Source: Achatina immaculata (Eukaryota > Mollusca > Gastropoda > Stylommatophora > Achatinidae). From it: DNA of 64,000 bases. The translations under genes were made by a program, and so were the position numbers. Of the stretch, positions 22,091 through 39,470 are shown piece after piece. The stretch lies in assembly GCA_009760885.1 (NCBI GenBank), contig CM019702.1, forward strand, positions 54,647,446-54,711,445, in the 5' to 3' direction. The notes under the pieces are model-generated. The model saw nothing but the letters and a program-made list of their open reading frames with translations. It had not been told where the DNA came from and searched no databases. Position 1 is the first letter of the stretch. Every line of letters starts with the position of its first letter.

Positions 22091-22414
22091 AGCTCAGTAG
22101 ACATGATACTGCTCGCGATCCGAAAACATGCTTCCAAAGTCATGCTTGTGCATTCGTGCGCAGAGGCACTGTTCGACCTGAAATGTGTTCATAAATTGTG
22201 TCTGTGAGCCGATTTTTCCGAGACTAGAGGCGTTTCTGACTCGAGGTACGACTGGATATATATATATATACATAAAAAGACACTTACATTCTAAAGATCA
22301 CAATCAACATACTCATGCTATAAATACTTGTCAACGTATATAACAATATAATCGACTGGATACCTATTTGTGAACTTGTCTACGTGACTACGAACATACA
22401 AAAGTATTACTTTG

Positions 22415-22845
<431 letters not shown>

Positions 22846-23225
22846 GATGATAGTGTATTGTAAGGGAAGTAATTAACTTTACTTGTTAGCTACTTGATTA
22901 CGTCCCTTGTGTGTAGTATTGATTTGACAGGGTATATTTTTTGCTGACGTATTAAATGAAATTATAAGAAGTCACCTCAAGTAACTTTGTAAAGCAGCGT
23001 AAATTTCATGGAACTATTCAGAGTTTAGGTAGGGTACATTTTTTGTTGTCAACGCTGGAACGTCTGTATTGACACAACAGTCTAAATTTTGTAGTGGATT
23101 AATAGTCGTTTAAGAAAATGTTTTAGAAACTAAAATTTATCCTAACAGGTAAATTCACGTTAATATAGTTTTTCATGATGTAATATTCAGAAAATTTATG
23201 AAGATTTTGTAGGAAATATTTAAAG

Positions 23226-23227
<2 letters not shown>
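22846..23227. other. AT-rich DNA, nothing recognised
   Basis: No coding frame, repeat or terminal signal that I can support. Confidence 0.4.
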
Positions 23228-23267
<40 letters not shown>

Positions 23268-23481
23268 GTGAGAGAGTTTAATTGATTGATTGATTGATTG
23301 ATCTTTATTTCAAAAGGTTAAGAATCGGGCACGCAGGCCTGTCTGATATTCTGCCCTTTATCATACATCTTTCAATCTATTCCAGACATTCTACAAATAT
23401 GCTTTTCATGTAACAAACATAATTAATATTGGAGCTGAGAGACTATAATATAACATTTACGTTTCGCTCTTAAACATTCAC

Positions 23482-23518
<37 letters not shown>

Positions 23519-23530
23519 GAGAGAGAGTCA
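23228..23530 (-). repeat. (GA)n tracts around a minus-strand retroelement 3' end with (CAAT)n tail
   Basis: (GA)n at 23,228-23,275 and 23,482-23,530 (with GACA units). Between them, read on the minus strand, the DNA ends CCTTTTGAAATAAAGATCAA followed by (TCAA)n at 23,302-23,279. An AATAAA signal followed by a short tandem tail is typical of CR1/RTE-type LINE 3' ends. Confidence 0.6.
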
Positions 23531-24320
23531 CGGTGATGCGTATTATTATAAGATTAGATAAGGATTAGGATGAGAGTCATTATGTTAGAAGTATCGGAGT
23601 AACATTGTAAATGTAGTTCAGAAGTAGTTTCAATTGTCTTCAGAGAGGTTGCACCTCTGTTAGATGAAATGTAGTTTTTGTTACCATTGTCTTTTTTAGG
23701 ACACAAAATTGTAAATTTATTTATATAGTGTTGTAACTGATTGTCCTTTTTGGAACAAAAAGTGTGATTCTGTGTTGGAAGTTTTTTGTGCATATAAATT
23801 ATGTTGAATTTGATTGTTAAATGCTAGTAAGGGTCACATTGTGACGCTAATCGCCGAGGCCATTTTATATCCTAATGTTAATTGTTTCCGTCAGTAACAC
23901 ACTGCATTCATTTACAACACGCATTTAACAAATGGGAATTCATCAATAAAACGGTTTTTGTTTAATTGTTTGAACAACTGAATTCACGTTGAGTGTCATC
24001 TGTGGTGCGGAGTGAGTTAATTACATGTAACTGGTCATGCTCGTGTACGGGAATGAAGTGGTTGCCCTCCTGGGTTGTTTTCCTTGTGACACGGTGTATA
24101 ATAATATGACGTTTGTTGTGTCACGTGTGTAATAGTAAGGTAAATCTGAACTGTAAATAGTGACGTTGTAATAATGAATTAAGACTTCATTAGTTCTAGA
24201 TAATTAGCCGCAGACACACATATACAACCACAGTACAGTACACTGTCTGGGCAAACCACCTTATTTATATTACTGTGTAGTAAATACGCTGAGAAGACAA
24301 CTAAGAAGGACTACTTTACA
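23531..24320. other. Unassigned AT-rich segment
   Basis: No recognised gene. An AATAAA lies at about 23,946. The minus-strand 79-codon frame at 23,554-23,793 shows no family motif. Confidence 0.4.
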
Positions 24321-24321
24321 T

Positions 24322-24960
<639 letters not shown>

Positions 24961-25080
24961 ACGTCCATCCACACACGTACATTTTCCTGTCCATCTTAAT
25001 CTGTTTTTATCATTATTAAGTTACATCTCGTCATAACTAGGAAACAGTTTGTTCTAATTCTAAGACTACACGAAAACTGT

Positions 25081-25162
25081 GACTTTGGTAATTGAAAACT
25101 TTACCGCCTAAATATGCATAACATATACCTCCCATGAAAATATAGTTTTTTTTTCAAAATCA

Positions 25163-25240
<78 letters not shown>

Positions 25241-25241
25241 A

Positions 25242-25308
<67 letters not shown>

Positions 25309-25311
25309 ATA

Positions 25312-25376
<65 letters not shown>
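25081..25376 (+). repeat. Box spacer plus (CTAT)n array
   Basis: Box TTACCGCCTAAATATGCATA at 25,101-25,120; array at 25,163-25,376 with CTATAT interruptions. Confidence 0.95.
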
Positions 25377-25439
25377 TTTTTCTTTGAATCTTACTTCTTT
25401 TTGACCGTTATTAAGATATTTACTTTCATAGCTGCTCAA

Positions 25440-25822
<383 letters not shown>

Positions 25823-25865
25823 ACAGTTAAGCCGTTTTGACAGTTATAAAGTGGTGTGCTTTCAT

Positions 25866-26349
<484 letters not shown>

Positions 26350-26350
<1 letters not shown>

Positions 26351-27345
26351 GCGACTTGGCAAAATTTATTACACATTTTCATTCCAACCGATACGCTAAG
26401 CTTAGTGTGCTCTAAAACTCTATGTCAGGTTGATCTATTTTTGAATAATGGTATCAAACATGTATCTATTCTTCGTCCTCTCCTGTTTATCTTCTACATC
26501 AATGATCTTCCACTTCATCTAAAAAAAATCATCTTGTGATCTCTTTGCTGATGACTGCACAATTTACTGTAATGACAATGATTGTATCAATCTTAAGTAA
26601 ACTCTTAAAATTGAAATAAACAGTCTAAATACTGTAGCGCCAACAACAGAAGTCTAATATACATTAGAAAAACGAAATCCGGGCTCATTACAGCAAATTC
26701 ATCAACAACAACACTATAACCCCATTATGGAACTTCACAGATATGCAGTGTTAGTGAACATAAAACTCTAGGTCTCATGATTGACTACTACCTAAGCTGG
26801 AATCATCATGTAAACGATCTAACAAAACTTATTGCACAAAAAGTTTACCAATTTAGTAACATTAATCGTGTCACAGATACAAACACACTTGGACTACTGT
26901 TCCACACACTGGGATGGTTGTTCGATACCAAATATTAAAAGACTTTACTCACTTTAAAAACTAACTGTAACGTTTTACAGATGACAAACATGCAGCACAT
27001 ATTATAAATAAGGACAAACATCTTGATATTCTAACACTCAAGAAAATATTTTTATTCAACAAGGCCAAATTCATTCATAAAATTCTACCGCACAAAGCTC
27101 CACCGTATCTGTGGGTGTTGTTCAAATTCAACCCAAAACACAGTTAACGCTTAAGCAACTGTGTTCTCCCAAAAGCAAAGCTTAACATGTTTTAAAAAAA
27201 ACTTTCGTTCTCTTACTCAGCTGAACACCGTTGGAATGCCCAACCAACTCCCGTAAGTAATATTCTTTCTTATAACTTCAAACTATGTCAATATCTGTTT
27301 GATGTGTACTATACGCCTCCCTAAGCATAGTCTAGTTTAAATGAT
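26350..27345 (+). mobile_element. CR1-like LINE, RT palm to C-terminus, degraded
   Basis: Plus-strand frames give F-I-F-Y-I-N-D-L-P-L-H-L (about 26,489), D-L-F-A-D-D-C-T-I-Y-C (26,538; intact catalytic F-A-D-D), E-H-K-T-L-G-L-M-I-D (about 26,757), F-N-K-A-K-F-I-H-K-I (27,055) and P-P-Y-L-W-V-L-F-K-F-N-P (27,100). A frameshift in an A-run at 26,521-26,528 and several stops break it. There is no endonuclease, so it is 5'-truncated. Confidence 0.8.
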
Positions 27346-28320
27346 GGCTTGATTGTTGTAACTTTTTATACTGCTTTTCTATAAATTTGTTAGCTTTGAA
27401 TGAATGTAAAAATGCAATTTTATATTATACTGTTGGATAAAAAAGAGTGGCAGAATAAATGATTGGCGACTGCGGTAAAACTGGTTTAAATAAATAAGGT
27501 AGATAGAGGTGTATGGTGCAGTTTTACAAAGTGAGGGAGGGAATGAGTAAGGTGAGAAAATAACGAATAGAAAGTATGAGAATGTATAAATGAAAAACAT
27601 ACAACATCCGATATTTCGGTGTGAGCCTTAATCGAGGATACATACACAGCGAAATTCAAACACGAAGAACATATCTGAAGTGTCTTGCTCCAAGTGGGAA
27701 GCAGAAGTGTGTGTGGAAGAAGGAGGAGGAAAAACCACGCTGCCTACAGACAAAAGATTCCCGATAGAGCCAATCATAACGAAGAAGTGGAGAGAGAGGA
27801 GGAGAACAAGTGGGAAAAAGGGTGGGGGGAATGCAATAGAAACATAATAGCCGCTAGAGGTGTCGGGGGCGGGAGAGGGAGAGAGGGGAGGGAAAAGGGG
27901 ACGCGGAGAGATAATGAATGAAGAACATAATCACCTGCAGGGAGAAAATGTGAAACTGGTGAATAGGACAAAACCAATATGTTGGCAGAGAAGGAAATAG
28001 GATGGTGGTAGGGAGGGGTAGCATAGAGAAAGAAAATAGAGTATAAAAAAGGCCAGTGGAAAAATAAAGAAGTTACAGATAGCTGAAGACATTGCTAATT
28101 CCAGCTGGGTGGAGACAGCCAGTCTGGAAAATAAGGCGCTGTTCTAGGACCCTCCGAGATCGTACATCTGCGGAACAATGGCGGATCGCACTAACCGAAA
28201 TGTCCTGTTTTCCCCTGTGGTTGCCAAGGCAAAAAAGTTACAAAAAAAGTGTAATGTGTATGGACAAGAGATACGTTAATATTTATTTGTGTAATCATTT
28301 AATTATGTCTTCATAAAGTA
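27346..28320. other. Unassigned segment with a purine-rich tract
   Basis: Positions about 27,710-27,910 are strongly purine-rich (GGAGGAGGAAAA, GGGAGAGAGGGGAGGG). A TATA-like TATAAAAAAGG lies at about 28,042, upstream of GC-richer DNA (28,100-28,215). I cannot link these to a gene. The 78- and 74-codon frames show no known motif. Confidence 0.4.
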
Positions 28321-28495
28321 ATACGGGAGAAATGTGATTTAGATCATTAAAAAATTACCGCCTAAATACACACCAGTAGAAATACACTGAATATAATAGA
28401 TTTCTATAATTGTCTATCTATTTATCTGTGTGTCTCTCTGTCTTTCTGTCTGTCGGTCTGTCTGTCTGTCTTTCAATGTATCTATCTACTTAAAG
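28321..28495 (+). repeat. Box spacer plus degenerate CTAT/CTGT array
   Basis: Box ATTACCGCCTAAATACACAC at 28,354-28,373; short interrupted array at 28,411-28,492. Confidence 0.85.
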
Positions 28496-28707
28496 AGATC
28501 CTAAGTTTTAATTCCGCTACTTGGTAATAAAGAACAAATGTGCCTTATATAACATAGTCACAAGCCGCATAACTGAAATAAACAGATTTCACAGCTGTCA
28601 AAGACGCCCTCAGAATTTATATTGTGAAACAGCTTGGAGGGGGGGGGCGGGCACTGAGAGGAAAGGAGGGACTAAAAGACTTTGATGAAAAGAAGAGCAG
28701 AAGACTG

Positions 28708-28958
28708 TCTCAGAAATGTTCTTCCATTGATAGTTCAAAATGTTTAAAAGACTGCAGACTGTTTCAGTAATATCTTCCATGATAGTTCAAAGTGTGTGAA
28801 AGATAGCCGTATGTCTCAGTAATATCTTCCATTGATAGTTCAAAATGTGTGAAAGACAGCAGAATGTCTCAGTAATATCTTCAATTGATAGTTCAAAGTG
28901 TGTGAAAGACAGAAGAATGTCTCAGTAATATCTTCCATTGATAGTTCAAAATGTTTGA
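28708..28958 (+). repeat. Five-copy minisatellite, unit about 53 bp
   Basis: Five direct copies of a unit containing TCTTCCATTGATAGTTCAAA and GAAAGACAGCAGA. A related single unit appears at 59,985-60,015, ahead of module copy 4, so the unit belongs to the 5' part of the ZBED/hAT-like module. Confidence 0.85.
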
Positions 28959-28959
28959 A

Positions 28960-29439
28960 TACAGCAGATAGTTTAAAGGCATCGATCGTGCTTTGACATC
29001 TTTTCATTAACAGTCTAGAGGTCTTTGCAATTCTACCACTTTTTTTTATTCAGAACGGCAAAGTATCTATCACAAGCGGAACATTGTATATGTGGCTCCA
29101 GAATTTAAGAAAAAAAGATATGCAACACCACAAGAGCAAAACAAAAATACAGACAATATAATGTGGAATATATATGGATTTACAACACGAAAATACCGGC
29201 AGCTACCATTCTGTCCACTGTGTTAAAAAACTCTTTTCAAATGACGCCATGAAACCTACTACACTACTTGAACATTTGAATAAAATGAATTACGATAAAA
29301 TAGGCCAACAATAGCATATTTTAAATCCTATGAGAGAACTTTCAGAAATGGAAAACTTTAGGAAACCCGCGCGCTAGTATTTTTCAAATTCCAATTATGG
29401 CTTGCGTGCATCATACAATATTTCGTTGATGATTGCTAC
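28960..29439 (+). mobile_element. ZBED/hAT-like module, copy 3, left part
   Basis: Includes a single GGAACATTGTATATGTG minisatellite unit (29,080), the connecting segment, and the BED-finger side of the transposase fragment: AAATGACGCCATGAAACCTA at about 29,237 is identical to 13,910. The translation breaks off after an A-S-Y-N-I-S-L-M-I-A-T equivalent at about 29,439. The remainder resumes at 31,396. Confidence 0.75.
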
Positions 29440-30108
29440 ATGCAATCTACCTGCAATGGCTATCTACCTGCAATGGTTATCTACCTGCAATCCCAAACTA
29501 CCATCTGTAAACATGACAAGAAGCAATGTGGACGGTCAGACAGAAAAAAAATATCTGGTGGCGAGTACCCAAGGCCAGATAGATCTAATTTTAACACTAT
29601 GGAAGAATGTGAGACAGAGGTCAATACTAGTAACTGTGATGACGTACAAAATCCTGACCGTGTTACCAATGAAAATTCCTGCTTCAAAGTAAAAAGAAAA
29701 AATTTAGAGTAGGAACATGGAATAAATGGGGTATGTATGAGGGAAAGTATCAAATAATAAATGACGGGAAGGAAAGTACGGGGATACACAATTCGGGAAT
29801 CTGCTAAAGACATGGTTCCAGTAAAAAACACAACATAATTAACGGATTACAACAGACACAAGAGAACTAATAAAACAACATAAAGAAATGAAGACGAAAT
29901 AGAAAGTGACAAACACTCGTAACAACGAAGATGGATATAAATCTTTGACAAAAGAAATAAGCAGATCATAAGAAAATGCAAACAACAACACGTACAAGAA
30001 TGTTGTGAAGGAATTGAAGGACAGCAAAAGTGTGGAAGAGATAGTGAAATGTTTAAAGAAATGAAGACATTGACGAGAAATGTCACTCCTAAGATAAATG
30101 TAATTTGT
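29440..30108 (+). mobile_element. LINE family B, copy 3, left part, internally deleted
   Basis: Opens with three 17-bp repeats (CTACCTGCAATGG, 29,448-29,495). The leader and endonuclease start follow (29,510-29,760), then the sequence jumps to the linker (K-D-M-V-P-V-K, about 29,808) and the RT start M-F-K-E-M-K-T-L-T-R (30,049). Most of the endonuclease is missing. At 30,108/30,109 it is fused to a gypsy integrase tail. Confidence 0.75.
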
Positions 30109-30588
30109 GTCAAGAGCTTTATAATAAAGAACCAACTGACAGGAAAAATACAACGAGTCCACGCAAACCATTTGAGAAAGGCCAAACAAGATTGGAATAT
30201 CCCTACAGACGACAGAAACAATCAGCGAAGACAGGCTACACTCAGTATAGCACCCAACGATGACGACACCGATGATGAGATAGTAGTAGACTCGTCGGAC
30301 TCAGAGACCGAACCTGACAGTACGCAGGCAGAAATAACGGAGGAAGAAGTCGCATCCACCCCACAGGCAGCAGTAGACAGCGAAGACAGTACCACTCGAA
30401 CAAGTACATCCTTACTAGCACATGAAAACCAACCATCCGCCGAATCAGAAGACGGAGCTACAGAGCAGAGTGTCCAACAACGAGTAGCACCCTTGCCCAC
30501 ATTACACGACCAAATACAGTATATGAGAAATACTGCAAGGCACACAAAATTACAAAAAATAGGCCAGACCAACACACCAGCAGTCTAA
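30049..30588 (+). pseudogene. Chimeric ORF: LINE RT start fused to gypsy integrase C-terminus
   Basis: The 179-codon frame starts with 20 residues identical or nearly so to the LINE B RT start at 10,823 (M-F-K-E-M-K...N-V-I-C). From residue 21 it is the C-terminus of a Ty3/gypsy polyprotein: I-I-K-N-Q-L-T-G-K-I-Q-R-V, then H-A-N-H-L-R, the end of the integrase, followed by an acidic Ser/Asp/Glu-rich tail and a TAA at 30,586. The integrase part is open for about 160 codons, so the gypsy portion is fairly young. The fused start is an accident of insertion or deletion. Confidence 0.8.
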
Positions 30589-30746
30589 CGGGAGGAAGAC
30601 GACACACAACTACAGCAACATGTGTGCTGGTTCCAAAAGAAGGACATAAAGACTTTTGAGTTCAGGATATGTAGCTATGCTACAATGTATATGTAAAATT
30701 TATTGTATTCCATACAAAAATTTTGTAAACAAAACCAGGGGGAGTA

Positions 30747-31210
30747 TGTAAGGAGTGGAAAAATAAGCAAGCAGTGACCCGGTTTTGAATGGAAATCCCC
30801 AGGCCTTCGAGGTCGGCGGTGACCAGGTATATAAGACTAGAAGAGAAAAAAGGGGATAAGTTGAGCAGGTGGAAGTCCAGCGGCAGACCTGGACGAGGAG
30901 GGTCAGTCGATAGATGGAGGCTGACGTGTATAGTTTAGTTGTGTGCATTTGTAATCAGGATTGAAATCATATTATTCAAGGAACCTTTTTTATGATTCAA
31001 TAACGCGTGCGGAAATATATAAATATATGGACTTCATGCGCATAGGATTCGTTTGATTCACATTGCCTTGTGGATCACACTTTTGTAAATACAGGGATCG
31101 TTATAGTAAGAAAAAGAGGATTGTTGTTTCGTGTTCTCGTTATTTATTCGTAAGGTGTGAATGTATGGGGTAGTCACCCTTCCACCACTCAGTACGACGG
31201 CGGCCAGACA
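30747..31210 (+). repeat. 3' long terminal repeat, 464 bp
   Basis: Starts TGTAAGGAGTGG directly after the purine tract and ends CGGCCAGACA, giving the TGT...ACA ends typical of LTRs. Confidence 0.75.
30828..30835 (+). promoter_or_regulatory. TATA box in the LTR
   Basis: TATATAAG lies 81 bp into the LTR, a normal place for the U3 promoter of a gypsy element. No other copy is available here to confirm it. Confidence 0.6.
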
Positions 31211-31255
31211 ATAAAATGGTTGAATAATAATTCACATCAATCTAGTAAAAATTCT

Positions 31256-31395
31256 ATTACTGCAGTTGATGATCTGCAAAAAAGATGCCTCAGCAGCAGG
31301 GCTTTTTGCTTTTAACTGTGAGGCGTACATGAGAGCAGTTAAGGAGGCAACGTTCGGCAAGGGACATGCAAATGACAGACTGAGTGATTGAAAAA
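31256..31395 (+). pseudogene. LINE family B, copy 3, C-terminal end
   Basis: Frames give A-V-D-D-L-Q-K-R (31,263) and G-K-G-H-A-N-D at about 31,358. These correspond to the C-terminus at 13,150-13,245 (I-V-D-D-L-Q...G-T-C-K). It is therefore the 3' end of the LINE whose left part is at 29,440-30,108; the gypsy piece lies between. Confidence 0.65.
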
Positions 31396-31870
31396 TCTTG
31401 TAGAACTTATACAAATGGAGAACAATTCATTCTGTCAGCAGTAAGAGAAGTTCTGAAGACAGTTTTACACATGTCACTGGACAAACAAATTAAATCTATT
31501 TCTCTCTGTGAGAGCACTGTTTAAAGTAGAATTGATGAAATACTAGGCACTATTACTACTGTATTACTATATATTCAGTCTTACTATTGTGGAATAAATT
31601 GGTTCGATACATCAAGTTCTTAGTTGAATCATGTGTATCCTAGTTTATAAGTCATTAAACATGCAGTACATCGGTGACAGTAACAATGTGAACTGTGAGA
31701 GCAAGGAATGGCAATTGGAACACGTTTTGGGAAAAATAAGATATTTGAAATAAGTACATAAAGTATATACTGATATTTTTGAAGTATTAAAATAAAACAA
31801 AAACCTACAGCCTTTGAAAAATGACAAAAGTAAAAATGTTTACTTATTTAATAATATTGTATAATGTTCA
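31396..31870 (+). mobile_element. ZBED/hAT-like module, copy 3, right part
   Basis: Resumes at AACTTATACAAATGGAGAAC (compare 14,126) and continues L-H-M-S-L-D-K, I-K-S-I-S-L, V-E-L-M-K-Y equivalents to 31,545. Then comes the 3' segment and the box CCTACAGCCTTTGAAAAATG at 31,804-31,823, directly before a CTAT array. Together with 28,960-29,439 it is one module interrupted by about 1.95 kb. Confidence 0.75.
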
Positions 31871-31876
31871 ATTAAA

Positions 31877-34995
<3,119 letters not shown>

Positions 34996-35039
34996 TAGCT
35001 AAAGATATGTGTATGTATGTATATAAATATATATGTATA

Positions 35040-35085
35040 TATATATATATATGTATATATACTATATATATATATATTGACGAGC
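35040..35085. repeat. (TA)n tract
   Basis: Interrupted TA repeat just ahead of the LINE truncation point. Confidence 0.9.
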
Positions 35086-35414
35086 AGTGAATTTAGACAT
35101 TTTGAATGCAAAAACAGATCTTGGAAAAGATCTGGTGAAAGCAACAAACAAAGAAATAGACAAGAAAGTAAAATGTACTACTAGAATGGTTAAAATAGAA
35201 TACATAATCAATATGCAAAAAAGGTAGAAAAATCACCAAAAGCAGGAGACAGCAAAACTTTATATAACATACAAGCGAGGCTAACAGGTACTATACATCT
35301 AAAGAAAGACCATTCCTTAGCAAAACTGGAACCCTGTTAACATCAAATAAAGACCAAAAGCAAAGATGGGCTGAACACTTCTAAGAAATACGTAATCGAC
35401 CACATCCAAAGGAA

Positions 35415-35851
35415 TTGTTAAACTTTGAAATCAGCTTACAAGCCCCACAACTAAATGTCAACCTATATAAAATTAAATTGCATGAAATTGAAACAGTAGT
35501 GAAATTACTGGCTGACAACAAAGCTGCAGGTGAAAATGAAATAACTCTTGAAATGCTAAAAGCTATCAATAGTGACAATATGAGACAACTACAGAGAATA
35601 TTTAATAAGATTTGGAAAGAAGAAAAGGCCCTTTCTAATTGGAAAGAAAGGAATCATTGTTAAAATACCAGAAAAAAGGCAACCTTAGAGACTGCAACAA
35701 TTGGATAGGATTAACCTTAATATCAGTTGTGTCAAAAGTATTTTGCAAGGTTATTTTGAATAGACTTAAATATATAGTAGATACTGCTATGAGGGAAGAA
35801 CAAGCAGGATTTCGAAAAGGGAGAGGCTGTCTCGACCAATCTTTACTCTAA
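35415..35851 (+). pseudogene. LINE A RT finger region, two frames
   Basis: Frame 35,415-35,663 has V-V-K-L-L-A-D-N-K-A-A-G-E-N-E-I-T and ends in N-W-K-E. Frame 35,639-35,851 has Y-Q-K-K-G-N-L-R-D-C-N-N-W, L-T-L-I-S-V-V-S-K-V and E-E-Q-A-G-F-R-K-G-R-G-C. The last is the conserved RT motif that follows the N-W-x-x-I/L-T-L-I block. A one-base shift near 35,645 separates the frames. Confidence 0.85.
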
Positions 35852-35951
35852 GATTAGTACTTGAAGAAAAGAACATATTGAAAAGCATAAACCATTAATA
35901 CTGAACTTCATACTTTAAAAAGACATTTTATAGCATACGCAGAGATTCGTT

Positions 35952-36290
35952 ATGGAGAATTTAAGTCAATATGGAACACCATCTCAAATTATCAACTTCA
36001 TTAATGGTTTCTACAGTGGATATGTTTGTGCAGTGAAAATAGAAGGGGTTAGTGGATTGTTCCAGATTGAAACAGGTGTGAAACAAGGGTGTATACTGTC
36101 TCCTTTACATTTTGGCAGTACAATTGACTTCATAATGAAAGAATACTTCACAGGTAACACAGGTATTGACTGGATATATGAGACCCAACTAGAAGATCTT
36201 GATTTTGCTGATGGCATAACTCTTATCTGTAATAATGTGAAATCCATGCAAGAAAAACAGATAGCCTGTCTTCACTGGCTAGCAAATTAG
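35952..36290 (+). pseudogene. LINE A RT palm with FADG box
   Basis: The 112-codon frame reads I-N-F-I-N-G-F-Y-S-G-Y-V (14-25), T-G-V-K-Q-G-C-I-L-S-P (41-51) and D-L-D-F-A-D-G-I-T (82-90). As in copy 1, the second Asp of the catalytic box is Gly (codon 36,213-36,215, GGC). RT activity is not expected. Confidence 0.85.
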
Positions 36291-37000
36291 GACTTGAAAT
36301 TAACAAGGATGAAACAAAAATAATGAAAATTCCGCTTAATCAAAATGGTAAAATAAGCATAGAAGAAACATATATTGAAGAAGTCAATCGATGTGCATAC
36401 ATTGGGAGCTACATAGACCCGGATGGTGACACTAGACAGGAAGTTAGAATCTGAAGTGCAAAAGCAGCATCGATCTTCAAGAATCTTGACAACAAATGGA
36501 ATTCAAAAGTTATAAACACAAAAACCACGTTAAGACTATTCAATTCAAATATAATATCCACCTTAATTTATGATGCGAAAGCTGGAAAACAACTAAATAA
36601 ATAGACAAGAAATTAGTCTATTTTGAAAACAAATGCCTACATGGTATCAACTGGAAATTCAAGAACAATGCAGAGATAAGATAGATGACTGAACAACAAC
36701 TAGTCTCATGGGTTATCAGGAAAAAGAGATGGACATATGTTGGCCATTTGATGAGAAGAAATGATCAGAGAATCCCAAAACAAGCTATCAAGTGTAACAC
36801 AACAGGCCGAAGAAAAAGAGGCAGAACGCGTTAAACTCTAAAGAGGACATTGTTAAGAGAGGCCAAATTAACAGGCAGAATTCCTTTCATGAGTTTGAAG
36901 GACTCGCGGAAGATAAGACAAAATAACTATCTTCTTTGCAAAGCCTATGTGAAGTTTAACGGATTGGAAGGATATAAGATATAAAATATAAGTTATATAT

Positions 37001-37115
37001 ATATATATATGTCTATTTTTCCGCCTTCCTCTCAGTGTAGCGATCTATCTATCTGTCCGTGCAATTGTCACGCTCTCAGTCTGTCTATCTCTCTGTATGT
37101 CTGTTTTTTTATCTG

Positions 37116-37214
<99 letters not shown>

Positions 37215-37229
37215 ATCTATCTATCTATC

Positions 37230-37260
<31 letters not shown>

Positions 37261-37262
37261 CC

Positions 37263-37299
<37 letters not shown>

Positions 37300-37300
37300 A
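37001..37300 (+). repeat. (TA)n then (CTAT)n array
   Basis: (TA)n at 36,996-37,010, degenerate CTGT/CTAT from 37,041, clean CTAT from about 37,115 to 37,299 with single-base interruptions. Confidence 0.95.
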
Positions 37301-38715
<1,415 letters not shown>

Positions 38716-38895
38716 TTCAACCTAACTGCATTCACTATTATTTTACGTAAGGAAATATCAATGCAATCTCTTTCATTTCTTTTCTATATTCTATAGTAAA
38801 CATCGGATTTATAGTGCATAAAATACTCACAGCCTAAACATTCATGCAATATGAAGTAGATTATAATCATTAGTCTATCTATCTATCTATCTATC

Positions 38896-38942
<47 letters not shown>

Positions 38943-39149
38943 GTGTGTGTATTTCATCATAAGTGAGCTCTAATAATTGTTAAATTAGATACTTATAGAT
39001 CTATGTAATTTCTTTTTTCTTCCTTTTATTAATTTTATTGGGAACTTATTATTTATAGTTCAGAAAATACTTACACACTAATTATTCAATAATTTTATTT
39101 AAATTATAATTATTAATTTTTTGTCTATCTATCTATCTATCTATCTATC

Positions 39150-39226
<77 letters not shown>

Positions 39227-39240
39227 TTTTCTATCTATCC

Positions 39241-39291
<51 letters not shown>

Positions 39292-39470
39292 CAATAATCC
39301 GTCTATTTATCCATTTATCCATCTATCTGTGTATTTAAATGTCTATCTATCTATCTTTCTATCTATCTATCTATCTCTATTCCTATCTGTCTGCCTTTTA
39401 GTCTATATTTATTTTGGTGTTTCTGTATGTCTCTAGATGTATGTCTGTCTGTCTTTTTGTTTGGCTGATT
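38716..39470 (+). repeat. Two A-like spacers with CTAT arrays
   Basis: Boxes ACTCACAGCCTAAACATTCA at 38,825 and ACTTACACACTAATTATTCA at 39,068. Both have an A-type upstream motif (GATTTATAGTGCATAAAA; TATTTATAGTTCAGAAAA). Arrays at 38,874-38,943 and 39,123-39,470. Confidence 0.9.

Larger units (their letters stand above)
20913..22256 (-). mobile_element. Tigger/pogo-type DNA transposon, degraded, left end missing
   Basis: On the minus strand, the N-terminal DNA-binding part (22,090-21,722), a mid region around 21,380-21,480, and a C-terminal piece (21,083-20,913, H-H-P-K-K-K-T-M-T-S-R-S) are seen in order. A terminal repeat TCGAGGTACGACTG at 22,241-22,254 marks the right end, beside TA-rich DNA. 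No matching left terminal repeat is visible at 20,913, so the element is truncated there. Confidence 0.8.
30109..31210 (+). mobile_element. Ty3/gypsy-type LTR retrotransposon, 3' end only
   Basis: Integrase C-terminus (30,109-30,588), a short untranslated segment, a purine tract AAAACCAGGGGGAG (30,731-30,744) that would prime plus-strand DNA, and a 3' LTR (30,747-31,210). The 5' LTR, gag, protease, RT, RNase H and most of the integrase are absent. The class is assigned from the integrase tail and purine tract; the BEL group is less likely. Confidence 0.8.
35086..36985 (+). mobile_element. LINE family A, copy 2, 5'-truncated RT half
   Basis: Plus-strand frames run from the EN-RT linker (35,090) through the RT fingers (35,415-35,851), palm (35,952-36,290), thumb (36,400-36,680; C-A-Y-I-G-S-Y-I-D at about 36,395) and C-terminal K-R-G-R-T-R, L-L-R-E-A-K-L (about 36,815-36,880). 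The 3' end GGATTGGAAGGATATAAGAT (36,961) matches the 3' ends of the other family A copies in inverse orientation. The endonuclease is absent. Several frameshifts and stops. Confidence 0.85.

Noticed and set aside
23228..23530. (GA)n tracts as a regulatory GAGA-factor element
   Set aside because: They flank a retroelement-like 3' end with a (CAAT)n tail and are simple repeats; there is no gene nearby to regulate.
28708..28958. 53-bp minisatellite as an RNA gene or hammerhead ribozyme array
   Set aside because: I looked for the conserved CTGATGA and GAAA ribozyme core in each unit and did not find it, and no stable stem is evident by eye.
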